NCBI GenBank assembly: GCA_016711825.1
Contig: JADJSG010000006.1
Coordinates: 186,001-250,000, forward strand
Origin: Bacteroidota bacterium
GTDB taxonomy: Bacteria > Bacteroidota > Bacteroidia > Chitinophagales > Chitinophagaceae
Reading direction: 5' to 3'
DNA length: 64,000 nucleotides
Every line of letters starts with the position of its first letter. The stretch's first letter is position 1. Made by a program: the position numbers and the translations under genes. The notes under the pieces are model-generated. The model had not been told where the DNA came from. It saw nothing but the letters and a program-made list of their open reading frames with translations, and searched no databases. Shown in pieces: positions 33,557-42,876 of this stretch.

Positions 33557-33904
33557 ATGAAGCGTATAAAAAATTTAGCAATACTATTAATTGCATTTAC
33601 ATTATTGAGCGGATGTGAAGCAAAAATTGAAAATGCGAAAACAGAAACTTTTAACGTATGTGGCAATTGTGGAATGTGCAAAAAAGCCATTGAAGAAGCT
33701 GTAAATATTAATCAGGTAGCGAAAGGCAAATGGAATAAAAATTCCAAGATGATTTTACTTACTTATGACAGTATCAAAACCAATTCAGATGCGATTTTAA
33801 AACGTGTTGCTGATGCAGGTTATGATAATGATAAATACCGAGCCTCAGATGAAAATTATGCAAAACGTCCTAAATGCTGCCATTACAAACGGAAAACAAA
33901 GTAA
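33557..33904 (+). CDS. Heavy-metal-associated (HMA) domain lipoprotein
   Basis: 115 residues with a lipoprotein signal (LLSGCEAK, Cys near 20) followed by an HMA-like domain: FNVCGNCGMCKKAIEEAV (about 33-50) carries a CxxCxxC in place of the usual CxxC, then ILKRVADAGYDNDKY. The end RPKCCHYKRKTK adds a Cys pair. Such proteins bind Cu(I) or other soft metals, probably at the inner face of the outer membrane or the periplasmic side of the inner membrane. The stop codon (TAA 33902-33904) is followed directly by the regulator's ATG at 33905, so translation is probably coupled. Confidence 0.85.
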   Translation: MKRIKNLAILLIAFTLLSGCEAKIENAKTETFNVCGNCGMCKKAIEEAVNINQVAKGKWNKNSKMILLTYDSIKTNSDAILKRVADAGYDNDKYRASDENYAKRPKCCHYKRKTK

Positions 33905-34465
33905 ATGAAGTTATATATCAAAAATATGGTTTGTAACAGATGTAAAACAGCAGTGCAAGCTGAATTTTATAAGCTTGGCTTTCATTTGTTGAAAACAGAT
34001 TTGGGTGAGGTAGAAATTGTAGAAAATCATTTAGGAGATAAGAAAAATGAGCTGAATAAAAATTTGCTCGGGTTAGGGTTTGAATTGATTGATGATAAAA
34101 AAAGTCAGACCATTGAAAAAATTAAAAACCTGATTGTTGATTTAGTGCATAATAAGGATAACGAAATTGATAGCAATCTTTCTGATTACTTATCACAACA
34201 TTTACTGCAGGATTACAATACACTCAGCAATCTTTTTTCCGAAGTGGAAAACACTACTATAGAAAAATATATTATTAATCAGAAAATTGAAAGAGTAAAG
34301 GAATTGCTGATGTACGACGAACTTACATTAAGTGAAATAGCCTATAAACTCAATTACAGCAGTGTTGCGTATTTGAGCAATCAGTTCAGGAAAGTAACAG
34401 GTCTTTCGCCAAGATATTATAAGAATTTAAAGGAGAACAAACGCAGACAATTAGACGAATTATAA
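33905..34465 (+). CDS. HMA-like/AraC fusion transcriptional regulator
   Basis: 186 residues. The N-terminal half (about 1-60) resembles an HMA fold: MKLYIKNMVCNRCKTAVQAEF has a CxxC (Cys 10 and 13) in the HMA position. A linker follows, then an AraC-type DNA-binding domain (about 85-180) with two helix-turn-helix units (LTLSEIAYKLNYSSVAYLSNQF and VTGLSPRYYKNLKE). It lacks the cupin sensor of classical AraC proteins, so it is plausibly a direct cytoplasmic copper sensor controlling the operon or copA. Known in Bacteroidota metal loci, but I recall no functional study. No operator could be identified. Confidence 0.85.
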   Translation: MKLYIKNMVCNRCKTAVQAEFYKLGFHLLKTDLGEVEIVENHLGDKKNELNKNLLGLGFELIDDKKSQTIEKIKNLIVDLVHNKDNEIDSNLSDYLSQHLLQDYNTLSNLFSEVENTTIEKYIINQKIERVKELLMYDELTLSEIAYKLNYSSVAYLSNQFRKVTGLSPRYYKNLKENKRRQLDEL

Positions 34466-34546
34466 ATCTTACAACTATTACCCAAAATATAGAAACAATA
34501 AAAAGGGCATTAATCGGAATTTTGTATCACAATAATAAATTAAAAA

Positions 34547-37057
34547 ATGGTACATACTTATCAGGTAACAGGAATGACATGCAATGGTTGTGAAGCAAAG
34601 GTAAAATCTGCTTTACTCACCATTGAAAATGTAACTGAAGTAATAGCTTCCAAAGAGAAAGCCTCTGTTGTCATTACCATGAATAAGCATATTGAAACCG
34701 AAGAATTACAAAAAGCGTTGGGTAGTCATTATCTGATTAGTATTCCAAATAAAAACACCGATGAAGAAGAAAAGAAAATCTGTTGCTCCGCAGTTAATCA
34801 TTCGCAGAAAAAAAATATTGATTCTGCAAAGCTAGGTAAATACTATTGCCCTATGCACTGCGAAGGCGATAAGGTTTATGACAGGCCTGGCAATTGTCCT
34901 GTGTGTGGTATGAACCTGGAGAAGGTGCCTGAAATGAGTATTAACAAGACTTCCTACACATGCCCGATGCACCCTGAAATTGTAAAAGACACTCCCGGAT
35001 CTTGCCCGATATGTGGAATGGATTTAGTACCGATGGCACCAACTGAAAGCGAAGAAAATAAAACGTATCTTGATTTAAAGAAAAAGATGATTGTATCTAT
35101 CGCCTTTACTGTACCTGTTTTTATAATTGCTATGACAGAAATGATACACGGCAATCCTTTACTAATAATAATGGATGCCACAAAATGGAACTGGGTGCAA
35201 TTGTTTTTATCACTTCCAGTAGTTTTTTATGCTTGCAGCATGTTCTTTGTGCGTGCATGGAAATCAATCATTACCTGGAATCTGAATATGTTTACGCTTA
35301 TCGGAATTGGTACAGGGGTTGCATTTTTATTTAGCTTAGTCGGTTTATTGTTTCCGGCTATTTTCCCAGATGAATTTAAAACTGAACATGGAACAGTTTT
35401 ACTTTATTTTGAAGCAACCACTGTAATATTAACCTTAGTGTTATTAGGGCAGTTACTTGAAGCAAGAGCACATAGCCAAACAAGCGGAGCAATTAAAGAA
35501 TTATTAAAATTAGCGCCTACCGAAGCCACTTTAGTAATAGATGGCGCAGACAAAATCATCTCTATTCATGATATTAAAAAAGGAGATTTACTACTCGTAA
35601 AACCAGGAGAAAAAATTCCGGTGGATGGAAAAATCACCAGTGGAAACAGTAGCATCGACGAATCGATGATCACCGGCGAACCTATACCCGTGGATAAAAA
35701 TGAAGGCGACAAAGTAAGTTCAGGCACAATAAACGGGACAAAAACTTTTGTTATGCTTGCTGAAAAAATAGGCTCTGAAACATTGCTGGCTCAAATAGTG
35801 CAAATGGTAAGTAATGCAAGTCGTTCAAGAGCTCCTATTCAAAAGCTGGCTGATAGTATTTCAAAATATTTTGTTCCTGCCGTAGTTATTACTTCCTTAA
35901 TTACTTTTATTATCTGGTATAAATTTGGCCCTGCACCAGCTTTGGTTTATGGTTTTATAAATGCTATTGCAGTGCTGATAATAGCTTGTCCTTGTGCTCT
36001 GGGTTTGGCTACACCCATGTCAGTGATGGTAGGTGTGGGTAAAGGCGCTCAATCCGGCATTTTGATAAAAAATGCCGAAGCTTTAGAAAATATGAATAAG
36101 ATAAATGTTTTAATAACTGATAAAACGGGAACTATTACGGAAGGAAAACCATCAGTCGAAAAAATATACTCAGCAAACGACAATGCTGAAAATTTGTTGC
36201 AAAATATTTCTTCATTGAACCAATACAGTGAGCATCCTTTAGCACAGGCAGTGGTAAATTATGCAAAATCAAAAAATATTACTTTAATTGAAGTAAAAGA
36301 TTTTGAAGCTGTTGCAGGTAAAGGGGTGACAGGTACAGTGAACAATCAAAAGGTAGCACTTGGAAATAAAAAACTAATGGCTGAAGTTGGTGCAAGCATT
36401 TCTGCTGAAATAGAAAATAAAATTATTGCAGAACAACTACTTGGCAAAACTGTTTCATACATATCCGTTGATGGTATTACGTTAGGTTTTATTTCCATCT
36501 ACGATGCTATAAAAAAGACGAGTATAGAAGCAATTAAAGAGTTGATGAGTCAGGGAGTAGAAGTGATAATGCTTACAGGAGATAATGAAAATACTGCAAA
36601 GGCTGTAGCGGCAGAATTAAATTTAAGTTCATTCAAAGCAGGATGCTTACCCGAAGATAAACTCAATGAAATTAAGCGGTTACAGGCTGAAGGAAAAATT
36701 GTAGCCATGGCTGGCGATGGAATAAACGATGCGCCTGCATTGGCACAGTCTGATATTGGAATTGCCATGGGAACAGGTACAGATGTAGCCATTGAAAGTG
36801 CTAAAATTACCCTTGTGAAAGGAGATTTGCAAGGCATTGTGAAAGCGAAAAAATTGAGCCATGCTGTGATGCGAAACATAAAACAAAATTTATTTTTCGC
36901 TTTCTTTTACAATGTGTTAGGAGTGCCAATTGCAGCAGGAGTATTATATCCTTTTTTCGGTATTTTGCTTTCGCCTATGATTGCCGCATTGGCTATGAGC
37001 TTCAGTTCTGTATCAGTAATTATAAATGCATTGAGATTAAGAAGTTTGAAACTATAA
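34547..37057 (+). CDS. copA: Cu(I)-exporting P1B-type ATPase
   Basis: 836 residues: HMA domain with GMTCNGCEAKV (Cys 12 and 15), two heavy-metal-binding (YHS-like) Cys motifs (CPMHCEGDKVYDRPGNCPVCGM about 103-125; CPMHPEIVKDTPGSCPICGM about 138-157), six to eight membrane helices, the TGE actuator motif (near 376), the intramembrane CPC in IACPCALGLATP (near 481), DKTGTITEGKP with phospho-Asp 525, SEHPLAQAV (HP motif) and GDGINDAPALAQSD (near 723). The CPC and HP motifs put it in the copper group. It pumps Cu(I) from cytoplasm to periplasm. The start is ATG 34547. It lies 81 bp after the regulator. Confidence 0.95.
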   Translation: MVHTYQVTGMTCNGCEAKVKSALLTIENVTEVIASKEKASVVITMNKHIETEELQKALGSHYLISIPNKNTDEEEKKICCSAVNHSQKKNIDSAKLGKYYCPMHCEGDKVYDRPGNCPVCGMNLEKVPEMSINKTSYTCPMHPEIVKDTPGSCPICGMDLVPMAPTESEENKTYLDLKKKMIVSIAFTVPVFIIAMTEMIHGNPLLIIMDATKWNWVQLFLSLPVVFYACSMFFVRAWKSIITWNLNMFTLIGIGTGVAFLFSLVGLLFPAIFPDEFKTEHGTVLLYFEATTVILTLVLLGQLLEARAHSQTSGAIKELLKLAPTEATLVIDGADKIISIHDIKKGDLLLVKPGEKIPVDGKITSGNSSIDESMITGEPIPVDKNEGDKVSSGTINGTKTFVMLAEKIGSETLLAQIVQMVSNASRSRAPIQKLADSISKYFVPAVVITSLITFIIWYKFGPAPALVYGFINAIAVLIIACPCALGLATPMSVMVGVGKGAQSGILIKNAEALENMNKINVLITDKTGTITEGKPSVEKIYSANDNAENLLQNISSLNQYSEHPLAQAVVNYAKSKNITLIEVKDFEAVAGKGVTGTVNNQKVALGNKKLMAEVGASISAEIENKIIAEQLLGKTVSYISVDGITLGFISIYDAIKKTSIEAIKELMSQGVEVIMLTGDNENTAKAVAAELNLSSFKAGCLPEDKLNEIKRLQAEGKIVAMAGDGINDAPALAQSDIGIAMGTGTDVAIESAKITLVKGDLQGIVKAKKLSHAVMRNIKQNLFFAFFYNVLGVPIAAGVLYPFFGILLSPMIAALAMSFSSVSVIINALRLRSLKL

Positions 37058-37152
37058 TACGCCAACAAATGAATTATATAAAGATTGAGACTACTTGTGT
37101 AAGCTCTGAACTTATTAAGCGAATATCTTTAATCACAAATAAATTAATAAAA

Positions 37153-37500
37153 ATGAAAAATCTAATTCTATCAGTGCTAATGATGGCTTTCGTATTCACT
37201 TCATGCGAATCAAACACAACAAAAAGTACTGAAGTATCTACAGAAGCAATGACTGTAAAACCGGCAGAAGACCATTCTGCTCATATGTATAGCTGCTCTA
37301 TGCATCCAGAAGTAACGGGACACAAAGGTGACAAATGTTCTAAATGTAATATGGACTTAACAGAACCAGTGACAAAAGAAAATGGCACTTCTGATAATGC
37401 TCAATTGTATGCATGCTCAATGCATCCTGATGTGATTGGTAAAAAAGGTGAAAAATGTTCTAAATGCGGAATGGAACTTACTGTACCCGTTAAAAAGTAG
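37153..37500 (+). CDS. Lipoprotein with two heavy-metal-binding domains
   Basis: 115 residues from ATG 37153, giving a lipoprotein signal (MKNLILSVLMMAFVFTSCES). Two copies of a Cys-rich module follow: YSCSMHPEVTGHKGDKCSKC and YACSMHPDVIGKKGEKCSKC, each with CxMHP and CxxCxM. The same module occurs in the ATPase and the fused oxidase, so these three products share a metal-binding unit. It is probably a periplasmic Cu carrier or buffer. An in-frame ATG at 37069 would add 28 residues before the signal sequence and is rejected. Confidence 0.85.
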   Translation: MKNLILSVLMMAFVFTSCESNTTKSTEVSTEAMTVKPAEDHSAHMYSCSMHPEVTGHKGDKCSKCNMDLTEPVTKENGTSDNAQLYACSMHPDVIGKKGEKCSKCGMELTVPVKK

Positions 37501-37580
37501 AAATGATTATTCTGTGGGAAATATTTTCAAGGAACTTTTAAAAATCCTTAAATTTTATTACCCCAAATGAAAGTAAAAAA

Positions 37581-40112
37581 ATGGTACGAAAAATTTTTAT
37601 TACAATCTTTATTCTGTTGTTTGCAAGCCTAGTGAATGCACAAGCGGTGATATATACATGTCCTATGCATCCAAAAATAATAAGAAGCAAGCCCGGAAAT
37701 TGTCCAATATGCGGAATGACATTGGTGAAACAAAAGGTAAAACTGAAAACAGTTATGCCTAAAGATAAACCGAAGCAGAATCTTGTTCCTGTTAAGCAAA
37801 AGCCGAAACCTGAAATAAAGAAAGCAGATGATAAGAAAAAGGAAGTGCAAGTTGAAGAAATTGAGAAACAAATTGAGGAAGTAGTTACAGCAGCACCAAT
37901 AGCAAAGACGATAAAAGCAGGTGCACGTAAAACAATCCGTTATGACTTGTATGTCGCTGATACAATTGTCAATTATACAGGAAAGAAAAAGAACGCTATT
38001 GCTATTAACGGTATGATACCGGCACCCGCTTTATATTTTAACCAGGGTGATACGGCGGAGATATACGTGCATAATAATCTGAATAAGGAAACATCCATTC
38101 ACTGGCATGGGATTATACTTCCCAATAAAGAAGATGGTGTGCCATACCTTACTACTGCTCCTATCAAACCGGGTCAAACCCATTTGTTTAAATTTCCAAT
38201 TGTACAAAACGGGACTTACTGGTATCATTCGCATACAAAGGTACAAGAGCAAAGCGGAATGTATGGAGCATTAATATTGAATAAAAGGGAGGAGCCGGAT
38301 ATGAAGCAACAGACTATCGTATTAAGTGACTGGTCAGATATGAACCCGCATCAGATTGAAAGAAGATTGCACAATCAAACAGATTGGTTCGCTATTCGAA
38401 AGCATAGCGTTCAAAGTTATACCGAAGCTATAAAAGCCGGGCACTTCAAAACCAAAGTAGTAAATGAATGGAAGCGAATGTTTGCAATGGATGTAAGTGA
38501 TGTGGCTTATGATTGTTTTTTAATAAATGGTGATACTGTTCAGAACTTTAAACAATATAAAGCAGGAGATAAAGTAAAACTAAGGATTGTAAATGGGAGC
38601 TCTTCTACTTACTTCTGGCTAAAATATGCAGGGGGTAAAATTACTGTGGTTGCTAATGACGGAGAAGATGTAGCACCTGTGGAAGTGGACCGTTTAATAA
38701 TTGCAGTAGCTGAGACCTATGATGTTATAGTTACTGTTCCATACGATATGAGTTATGAGTTTTTGGTTACATCTGAAGACAGAACAAAACATTCTTCTAT
38801 ATGGCTTGGCAGCGGTATGAAAATGCCAGCTGTTATATTACCTAAACTGGCATATTTTGAAGGGATGAAAATGATGAATAGTATGATGAAAATGAATGGA
38901 GATATGAAAGAAATGGAGGGTATGAAAATGAGTAATCAGACCATGGATATGAATGTGGTAATGTATCCTGAAATTACCGGTGATGCCGGAAAAGATAATC
39001 TCAATAGCATGCAAACAGATAGTTTAGGAGTAGATATGAATGATAATCATGCAGGGCATAATATGGGAAATTCATCTGCTGATATGGTAACATTGAATTA
39101 TTCAATGCTATCTGCACCAGACAAAACTATATTTCCTGCTGACTGGAAAACACGAACTTTTAAGTTTGAACTTAGCGGTAATATGAATCGCTATGTTTGG
39201 ACACTAAACAATAAAACTGTATCCGAAGCTGAAAAGATTTGGATAAAAAAGGGAGAGATAATCAGAATTGAACTGTTTAATAATACCATGATGAGACATC
39301 CTATGCATTTGCACGGGCATTTTTTCAGAGTATTAAATGGACAAGGTGAATATCTGCCATTAAAAAATGTGCTGGACATAATGCCCATGGAAAGGGATAC
39401 TATTGAATTTGCAGCAACCGAAAGTGGAGACTGGTTTTTTCATTGTCACATCCTATATCATATGATGAGCGGAATGGGCAGAATATTTTCGTACCAAAAT
39501 TCTGCACCCAATCCTGAAATTCCTAACCCCAAAAAAGCGCAACGAAAATTGTTCAGTGATGACAGAATGTTTCATTCTATGATTAGCGCAGGATTAGAAA
39601 GCAATGGCAGTGATGGCGAGGCTATGCTGGCAAATACCAGATGGAAGTTAAGTACCATGTGGCACTTAGGATTTCATGACAGACATGGTTTTGAAAGTGA
39701 AAATATGATAGGACGATATCTTGGAAAAATGCAATGGTGGTATTTGTATGCTGGTTTTGATTTTCACTATAAGAAGCCTGGCGGTCCTTCAAATTTGTTT
39801 GGTAATGAAAATTATAATGCATTCGGCCAGCTAAGCAATAAAAATAATCGCAAAGCAGTAATACTGGGAATAGCGTATACATTACCCATGCTATTTCTTG
39901 CGGATGCCAGATTAGACAGTGATGGCAAACTACGATTTCAACTAAGCAGGGAAGATATTCCGATTGCAAGTCGCTTGCGTTTACGGATTATGGGAAATAC
40001 TGATAAAGAATATATGGCGGGCTTCCGCTACATACTTACAAATTGGCTTTCTTTGTCAACACACTATGATAGTGATATGGGATTGGGGGCAGGAATTAAT
40101 TTAAATTACTGA
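37581..40112 (+). CDS. Multicopper oxidase (PcoA/CopA type) fused to CopB-like outer-membrane barrel
   Basis: 843 residues. Signal peptide (1-21), heavy-metal-binding module (YTCPMHPKIIRSKPGNCPIC, about 25-47), a Lys-rich linker, cupredoxin domains with HWHGI (about 172), YWYHSHTK (about 213), HPMHLHGHFF (about 571) and FHCHILYHMMSGMG (about 619-632), and a Met-rich stretch (about 425-515: repeated MKM, MDM, MNG). From about 670 comes a domain with WWYLYAGFDFHYKK, RLRIMGNTDKEYMAGFRYILTNW and LGAGINLNY, like the CopB/PcoB beta-barrel. This unites the two Cu-resistance functions (oxidation and outer-membrane binding) in one chain. Last gene of the island. Confidence 0.88.
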   Translation: MVRKIFITIFILLFASLVNAQAVIYTCPMHPKIIRSKPGNCPICGMTLVKQKVKLKTVMPKDKPKQNLVPVKQKPKPEIKKADDKKKEVQVEEIEKQIEEVVTAAPIAKTIKAGARKTIRYDLYVADTIVNYTGKKKNAIAINGMIPAPALYFNQGDTAEIYVHNNLNKETSIHWHGIILPNKEDGVPYLTTAPIKPGQTHLFKFPIVQNGTYWYHSHTKVQEQSGMYGALILNKREEPDMKQQTIVLSDWSDMNPHQIERRLHNQTDWFAIRKHSVQSYTEAIKAGHFKTKVVNEWKRMFAMDVSDVAYDCFLINGDTVQNFKQYKAGDKVKLRIVNGSSSTYFWLKYAGGKITVVANDGEDVAPVEVDRLIIAVAETYDVIVTVPYDMSYEFLVTSEDRTKHSSIWLGSGMKMPAVILPKLAYFEGMKMMNSMMKMNGDMKEMEGMKMSNQTMDMNVVMYPEITGDAGKDNLNSMQTDSLGVDMNDNHAGHNMGNSSADMVTLNYSMLSAPDKTIFPADWKTRTFKFELSGNMNRYVWTLNNKTVSEAEKIWIKKGEIIRIELFNNTMMRHPMHLHGHFFRVLNGQGEYLPLKNVLDIMPMERDTIEFAATESGDWFFHCHILYHMMSGMGRIFSYQNSAPNPEIPNPKKAQRKLFSDDRMFHSMISAGLESNGSDGEAMLANTRWKLSTMWHLGFHDRHGFESENMIGRYLGKMQWWYLYAGFDFHYKKPGGPSNLFGNENYNAFGQLSNKNNRKAVILGIAYTLPMLFLADARLDSDGKLRFQLSREDIPIASRLRLRIMGNTDKEYMAGFRYILTNWLSLSTHYDSDMGLGAGINLNY

Positions 40113-40191
40113 TTTTAGCTCTTCAAAACTTCCTTACAAATTATTTAATAATGTCTTAAATTTGAATAGCTTAGATAATTCTTCTACAATT

Positions 40192-40448
40192 TTAGGGTTG
40201 GAAAGTCCTGCTATTGGGGTAACTAAAAATCAGCGTGAGAATGAAAGTAGAGAGTGTAACTCGAAACCGGATTCTCACGCTGATTTTTTACTTCATGCTG
40301 TTTATCATTTTGAAATCAAGTTTGAATTCCAAAATCTTGAGGTTTATAAAATATCAAAGGCTTTTCGTAAATATTGCAAGCAACTTATGAAGTTAAATTA
40401 GTTAAATCATTTCGTAAATAATCATCTGGGAAGAGCCTCATTTAATAT
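40192..40448 (+). repeat. Right direct repeat of the copper island (unit C)
   Basis: Matches 27082-27339 over about 257 bp. It contains GGGTAAC, an 18-bp perfect inverted repeat (40225-40242 / 40271-40288) and a four-helix-bundle gene remnant with the same TAG after MKLN. Because both copies share this mutation, they descend from one already broken copy, which is what a duplicated attachment or recombination site would look like. The 80 bp between the last gene and the repeat are otherwise empty. Confidence 0.8.
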
Positions 40449-40450
40449 AG
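40318..40450 (+). pseudogene. Decayed four-helix-bundle gene, copy C
   Basis: Reads KFEFQNLEVYKISKAF (start codon lost: AAG for ATG), then TAG after MKLN as in copy B, then LNHFVNNHLGRASFNIG. At this point it changes without a frame break into sequence of the YoeB toxin family. Confidence 0.75.
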
Positions 40451-40452
40451 GG

Positions 40453-40581
40453 ATGGGCAAACCAGAAACATTACCTCATAAAAACAAAGGCTACTGCACA
40501 AGAAGATATGATCATGAACATCGTTTAATTTATAAGATTGAAGGGAAGCATATACAATTTGTGAAATACAGATTTCATTAG
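40453..40581 (+). pseudogene. C-terminal fragment of a YoeB/Txe-type toxin
   Basis: The 42-residue reading frame MGKPETLPHKNKGYCTRRYD, then HEHRLIYKIEG and VKYRFH, aligns with the second half of YoeB toxins (GKPEPLK, GYWSRR, EHRLVYKV, CRYHY). The N-terminal half of the toxin and the antitoxin (YefM-like) are missing, so it is a remnant, probably left when the island or the repeat inserted. The following 160 bp hold nothing recognisable before the terminator. Confidence 0.75.
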
Positions 40582-40741
40582 GATTAAAAACGATTACGAA
40601 TACCTGTTAAGCTCAATGCATAAACTAAAAACTGTGTTCGCTTTTTAATGTGACCCTGAATCGGTATAGACTGCAAGGAAAAAGGATTCGCATTTCATTG
40701 ATAATGATGATAAAATAATGCCGAACATTATATGTAAAAAA

Positions 40742-40768
40742 GTAAAACGCCCCGATGAGGCGTTTTAC
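40742..40768 (-). terminator. Rho-independent terminator of the choice-of-anchor gene
   Basis: Perfect 10-bp inverted repeat GTAAAACGCC / GGCGTTTTAC with loop CCGATGA. On the minus strand it is followed by a T run and lies 27 bp beyond the stop of the minus-strand gene. Confidence 0.8.
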
Positions 40769-40794
40769 GTATATTTTATTCAAAAATTTGTTTC

Positions 40795-42783
40795 TTATTC
40801 TACTATAAGTTTGTTTACATAGATCATGCCGTTTGCATTAGCCAGATTGATCTGATACACACCAGCAGCTATACCTTTCAATGAAACAGATGTCACTGAC
40901 TGATCCAGCTTTTGCGTATAAACTTCTTTACCCATCGCATCTGTAAGCGTCAAAGTCACATTTGTGAAATTATTGGTATTGAGGGTAAAATGAGTTTTAG
41001 CAGGGTTAGGATAAATTTCTACCTGAGTAGATTGTGCATTGTTAAGCAGTGTGACCATATTGCTGTATTTCAATTTGTTGTCATTATCTGAAACCCTGAT
41101 TCTGTAATAATTTTTAGCATTCACATTATTTCGGTCTGTATAATTGTATGTTTTCATTTCTTTTCTGCCTTCAGAAGTTACAGTATATATGGCATGCCAT
41201 GATTTAGCATCTGTACTGTTTTCGAGGGTATAAACATAGTTTGCATTTGGCTCTTCATTATTGATCCAGGTCAGCTGATTTTCATTATTGCCTGATTTCC
41301 CTTTCAATGATAATGCTTCTGAAGCTAATGGGAATAAGGTGGATCCTACGTTCATTCTGAGTACATATCCTTTATTAAAACCAGCAACGCCAAATGCCTC
41401 TACATTTGCCCAACCTCCAAAAGGAGTGGTAGGCCAGTTAACCCATGTTTTACCCAAAGTAAATATTTCATCAGTGAGTGATACCTGTACGGTTGAATCA
41501 AATTCAGTTGCTGTTACTACATAAGTACCTGCAGGCAACAAAACGGTACCACCCGACATAGGTACAGTAGTAAAAATTGGATTATTATCAGGGTATTGAA
41601 GGGTATCTGTTGAAGCGAGTATGGTCGTTGGCGTACCAGCTCCGTCTGTATTCCAGATAATGCTTGCATAGTTTTCGCCGGTATAACCCACATTGTAAGC
41701 TGTACTGATTGAATATAAATAAGCTGGTGCTGTTAATGTAAATGATTGTCCAATATATCCACCATTACCGGCTCCAATACCTAATGCACCTACTACCGCA
41801 CCACGATCTCTTGCAAAAGTATTTTCTGTGATCACGATCGTTTGTGAAAGGGTATCATTCGAAGGTGTCAAATCCACTTCTGTTTGGGTTGGATAATATT
41901 TAATCGTGTACGTACCAGCCATTGAAGGGATGAAAGGTGTAATGGTGAAATTTGCTGTAGCAGCTGCTGAAAGCGATGGCACTGCGGTGCCTGCTGCAGA
42001 GTAAACTAATGTATTTGTATTATCATACACATTAGCCTGCAGGTTTACATTGGTGAGGGCACTGCTTCCTAAATTGCTTACTGTGCCTGATAATGGAATA
42101 GATGCCTGTGCCAAAGGTGTTTGTGTATATTCATACATTCCGATGGCTGTCACCGATGCGTCAAAAGGATTCAACTTTTCTATTTTAATATCATCAATCA
42201 AAAGTAAAAACTTATCAGTAGAATTATTTCTGAAACCTATATAAACTGTTTGTCCAAAATAGCCAGAAATATCAATTACATGGGGTGTCCAGGTTGTATT
42301 TTCAGCTGCCGTTGAAAACAACACTGTAGAATTTATTATCTGATTTCCGATAACGCCTGTGCCGCCGGTGGGTGCTACGTTCATAATACGTACTTCATAA
42401 CCATCAGGAAACAATGCATCGTAAGTAACGGCATTCCAGGAGAGGTTGATCAAACCAGTGGCAGGTAGCGCCACTGCTGGTGTCCACATAAAATCATTTG
42501 CAGTTCCTATAGGGTTGTACCATGAAGTTGAGAATGCACAAGAATCAGCAACATTAAAATTGAAGTCTTCCCTACGGGACCATGCGGCATTCACATAACT
42601 TACAGCGGGATTTGGTGTCAGGTTGTCAACATTACGCAACAGCATCGCTGGTGGAAATGTATAAGTTCCTGCACCACCGGCAGTCGGGCCTGAGATTCCG
42701 TCAAAAGTTTCGAGATAAAGTACCTGAGCGTTGGCTTGGATAGTAAATAAGATGACTATCAATGATAGTAAAGATCTTTTCAT
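40795..42783 (-). CDS. Secreted choice-of-anchor J / adhesin-like protein with T9SS domain
   Basis: 662 residues from ATG 42783 (signal peptide ending QANAQ). Residues about 25-205 form a cleaved-adhesin/choice-of-anchor-J beta-sandwich (ETFDGISG, WMWTPAVALP-like FMWTPAVALP, YIGFRNNSTDKFLLLIDDIKIE). Then follow Ig-like domains (LSGTVSNLGSSALTNVNL; VSLTDEIFTLGKTW), a fibronectin-type segment near 530-590 and a T9SS tail (IYPNPAKTHFTLNTN, TLTDAMGKEVY). It is probably a surface-attached adhesin. A longer in-frame start at 42885 would lie upstream of the -7 box TATATTTG (42799-42806) and is rejected. Confidence 0.8.
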   Translation of the reverse strand: MKRSLLSLIVILFTIQANAQVLYLETFDGISGPTAGGAGTYTFPPAMLLRNVDNLTPNPAVSYVNAAWSRREDFNFNVADSCAFSTSWYNPIGTANDFMWTPAVALPATGLINLSWNAVTYDALFPDGYEVRIMNVAPTGGTGVIGNQIINSTVLFSTAAENTTWTPHVIDISGYFGQTVYIGFRNNSTDKFLLLIDDIKIEKLNPFDASVTAIGMYEYTQTPLAQASIPLSGTVSNLGSSALTNVNLQANVYDNTNTLVYSAAGTAVPSLSAAATANFTITPFIPSMAGTYTIKYYPTQTEVDLTPSNDTLSQTIVITENTFARDRGAVVGALGIGAGNGGYIGQSFTLTAPAYLYSISTAYNVGYTGENYASIIWNTDGAGTPTTILASTDTLQYPDNNPIFTTVPMSGGTVLLPAGTYVVTATEFDSTVQVSLTDEIFTLGKTWVNWPTTPFGGWANVEAFGVAGFNKGYVLRMNVGSTLFPLASEALSLKGKSGNNENQLTWINNEEPNANYVYTLENSTDAKSWHAIYTVTSEGRKEMKTYNYTDRNNVNAKNYYRIRVSDNDNKLKYSNMVTLLNNAQSTQVEIYPNPAKTHFTLNTNNFTNVTLTLTDAMGKEVYTQKLDQSVTSVSLKGIAAGVYQINLANANGMIYVNKLIVE

Positions 42784-42876
42784 ATTATATTTTTTTTGCA
42801 AATATAACTTGATTTTAAATATATAACCCGCAGTTTGATAAAGTAATAAAGTTACCCACCTGATGCTTTCATGAGA

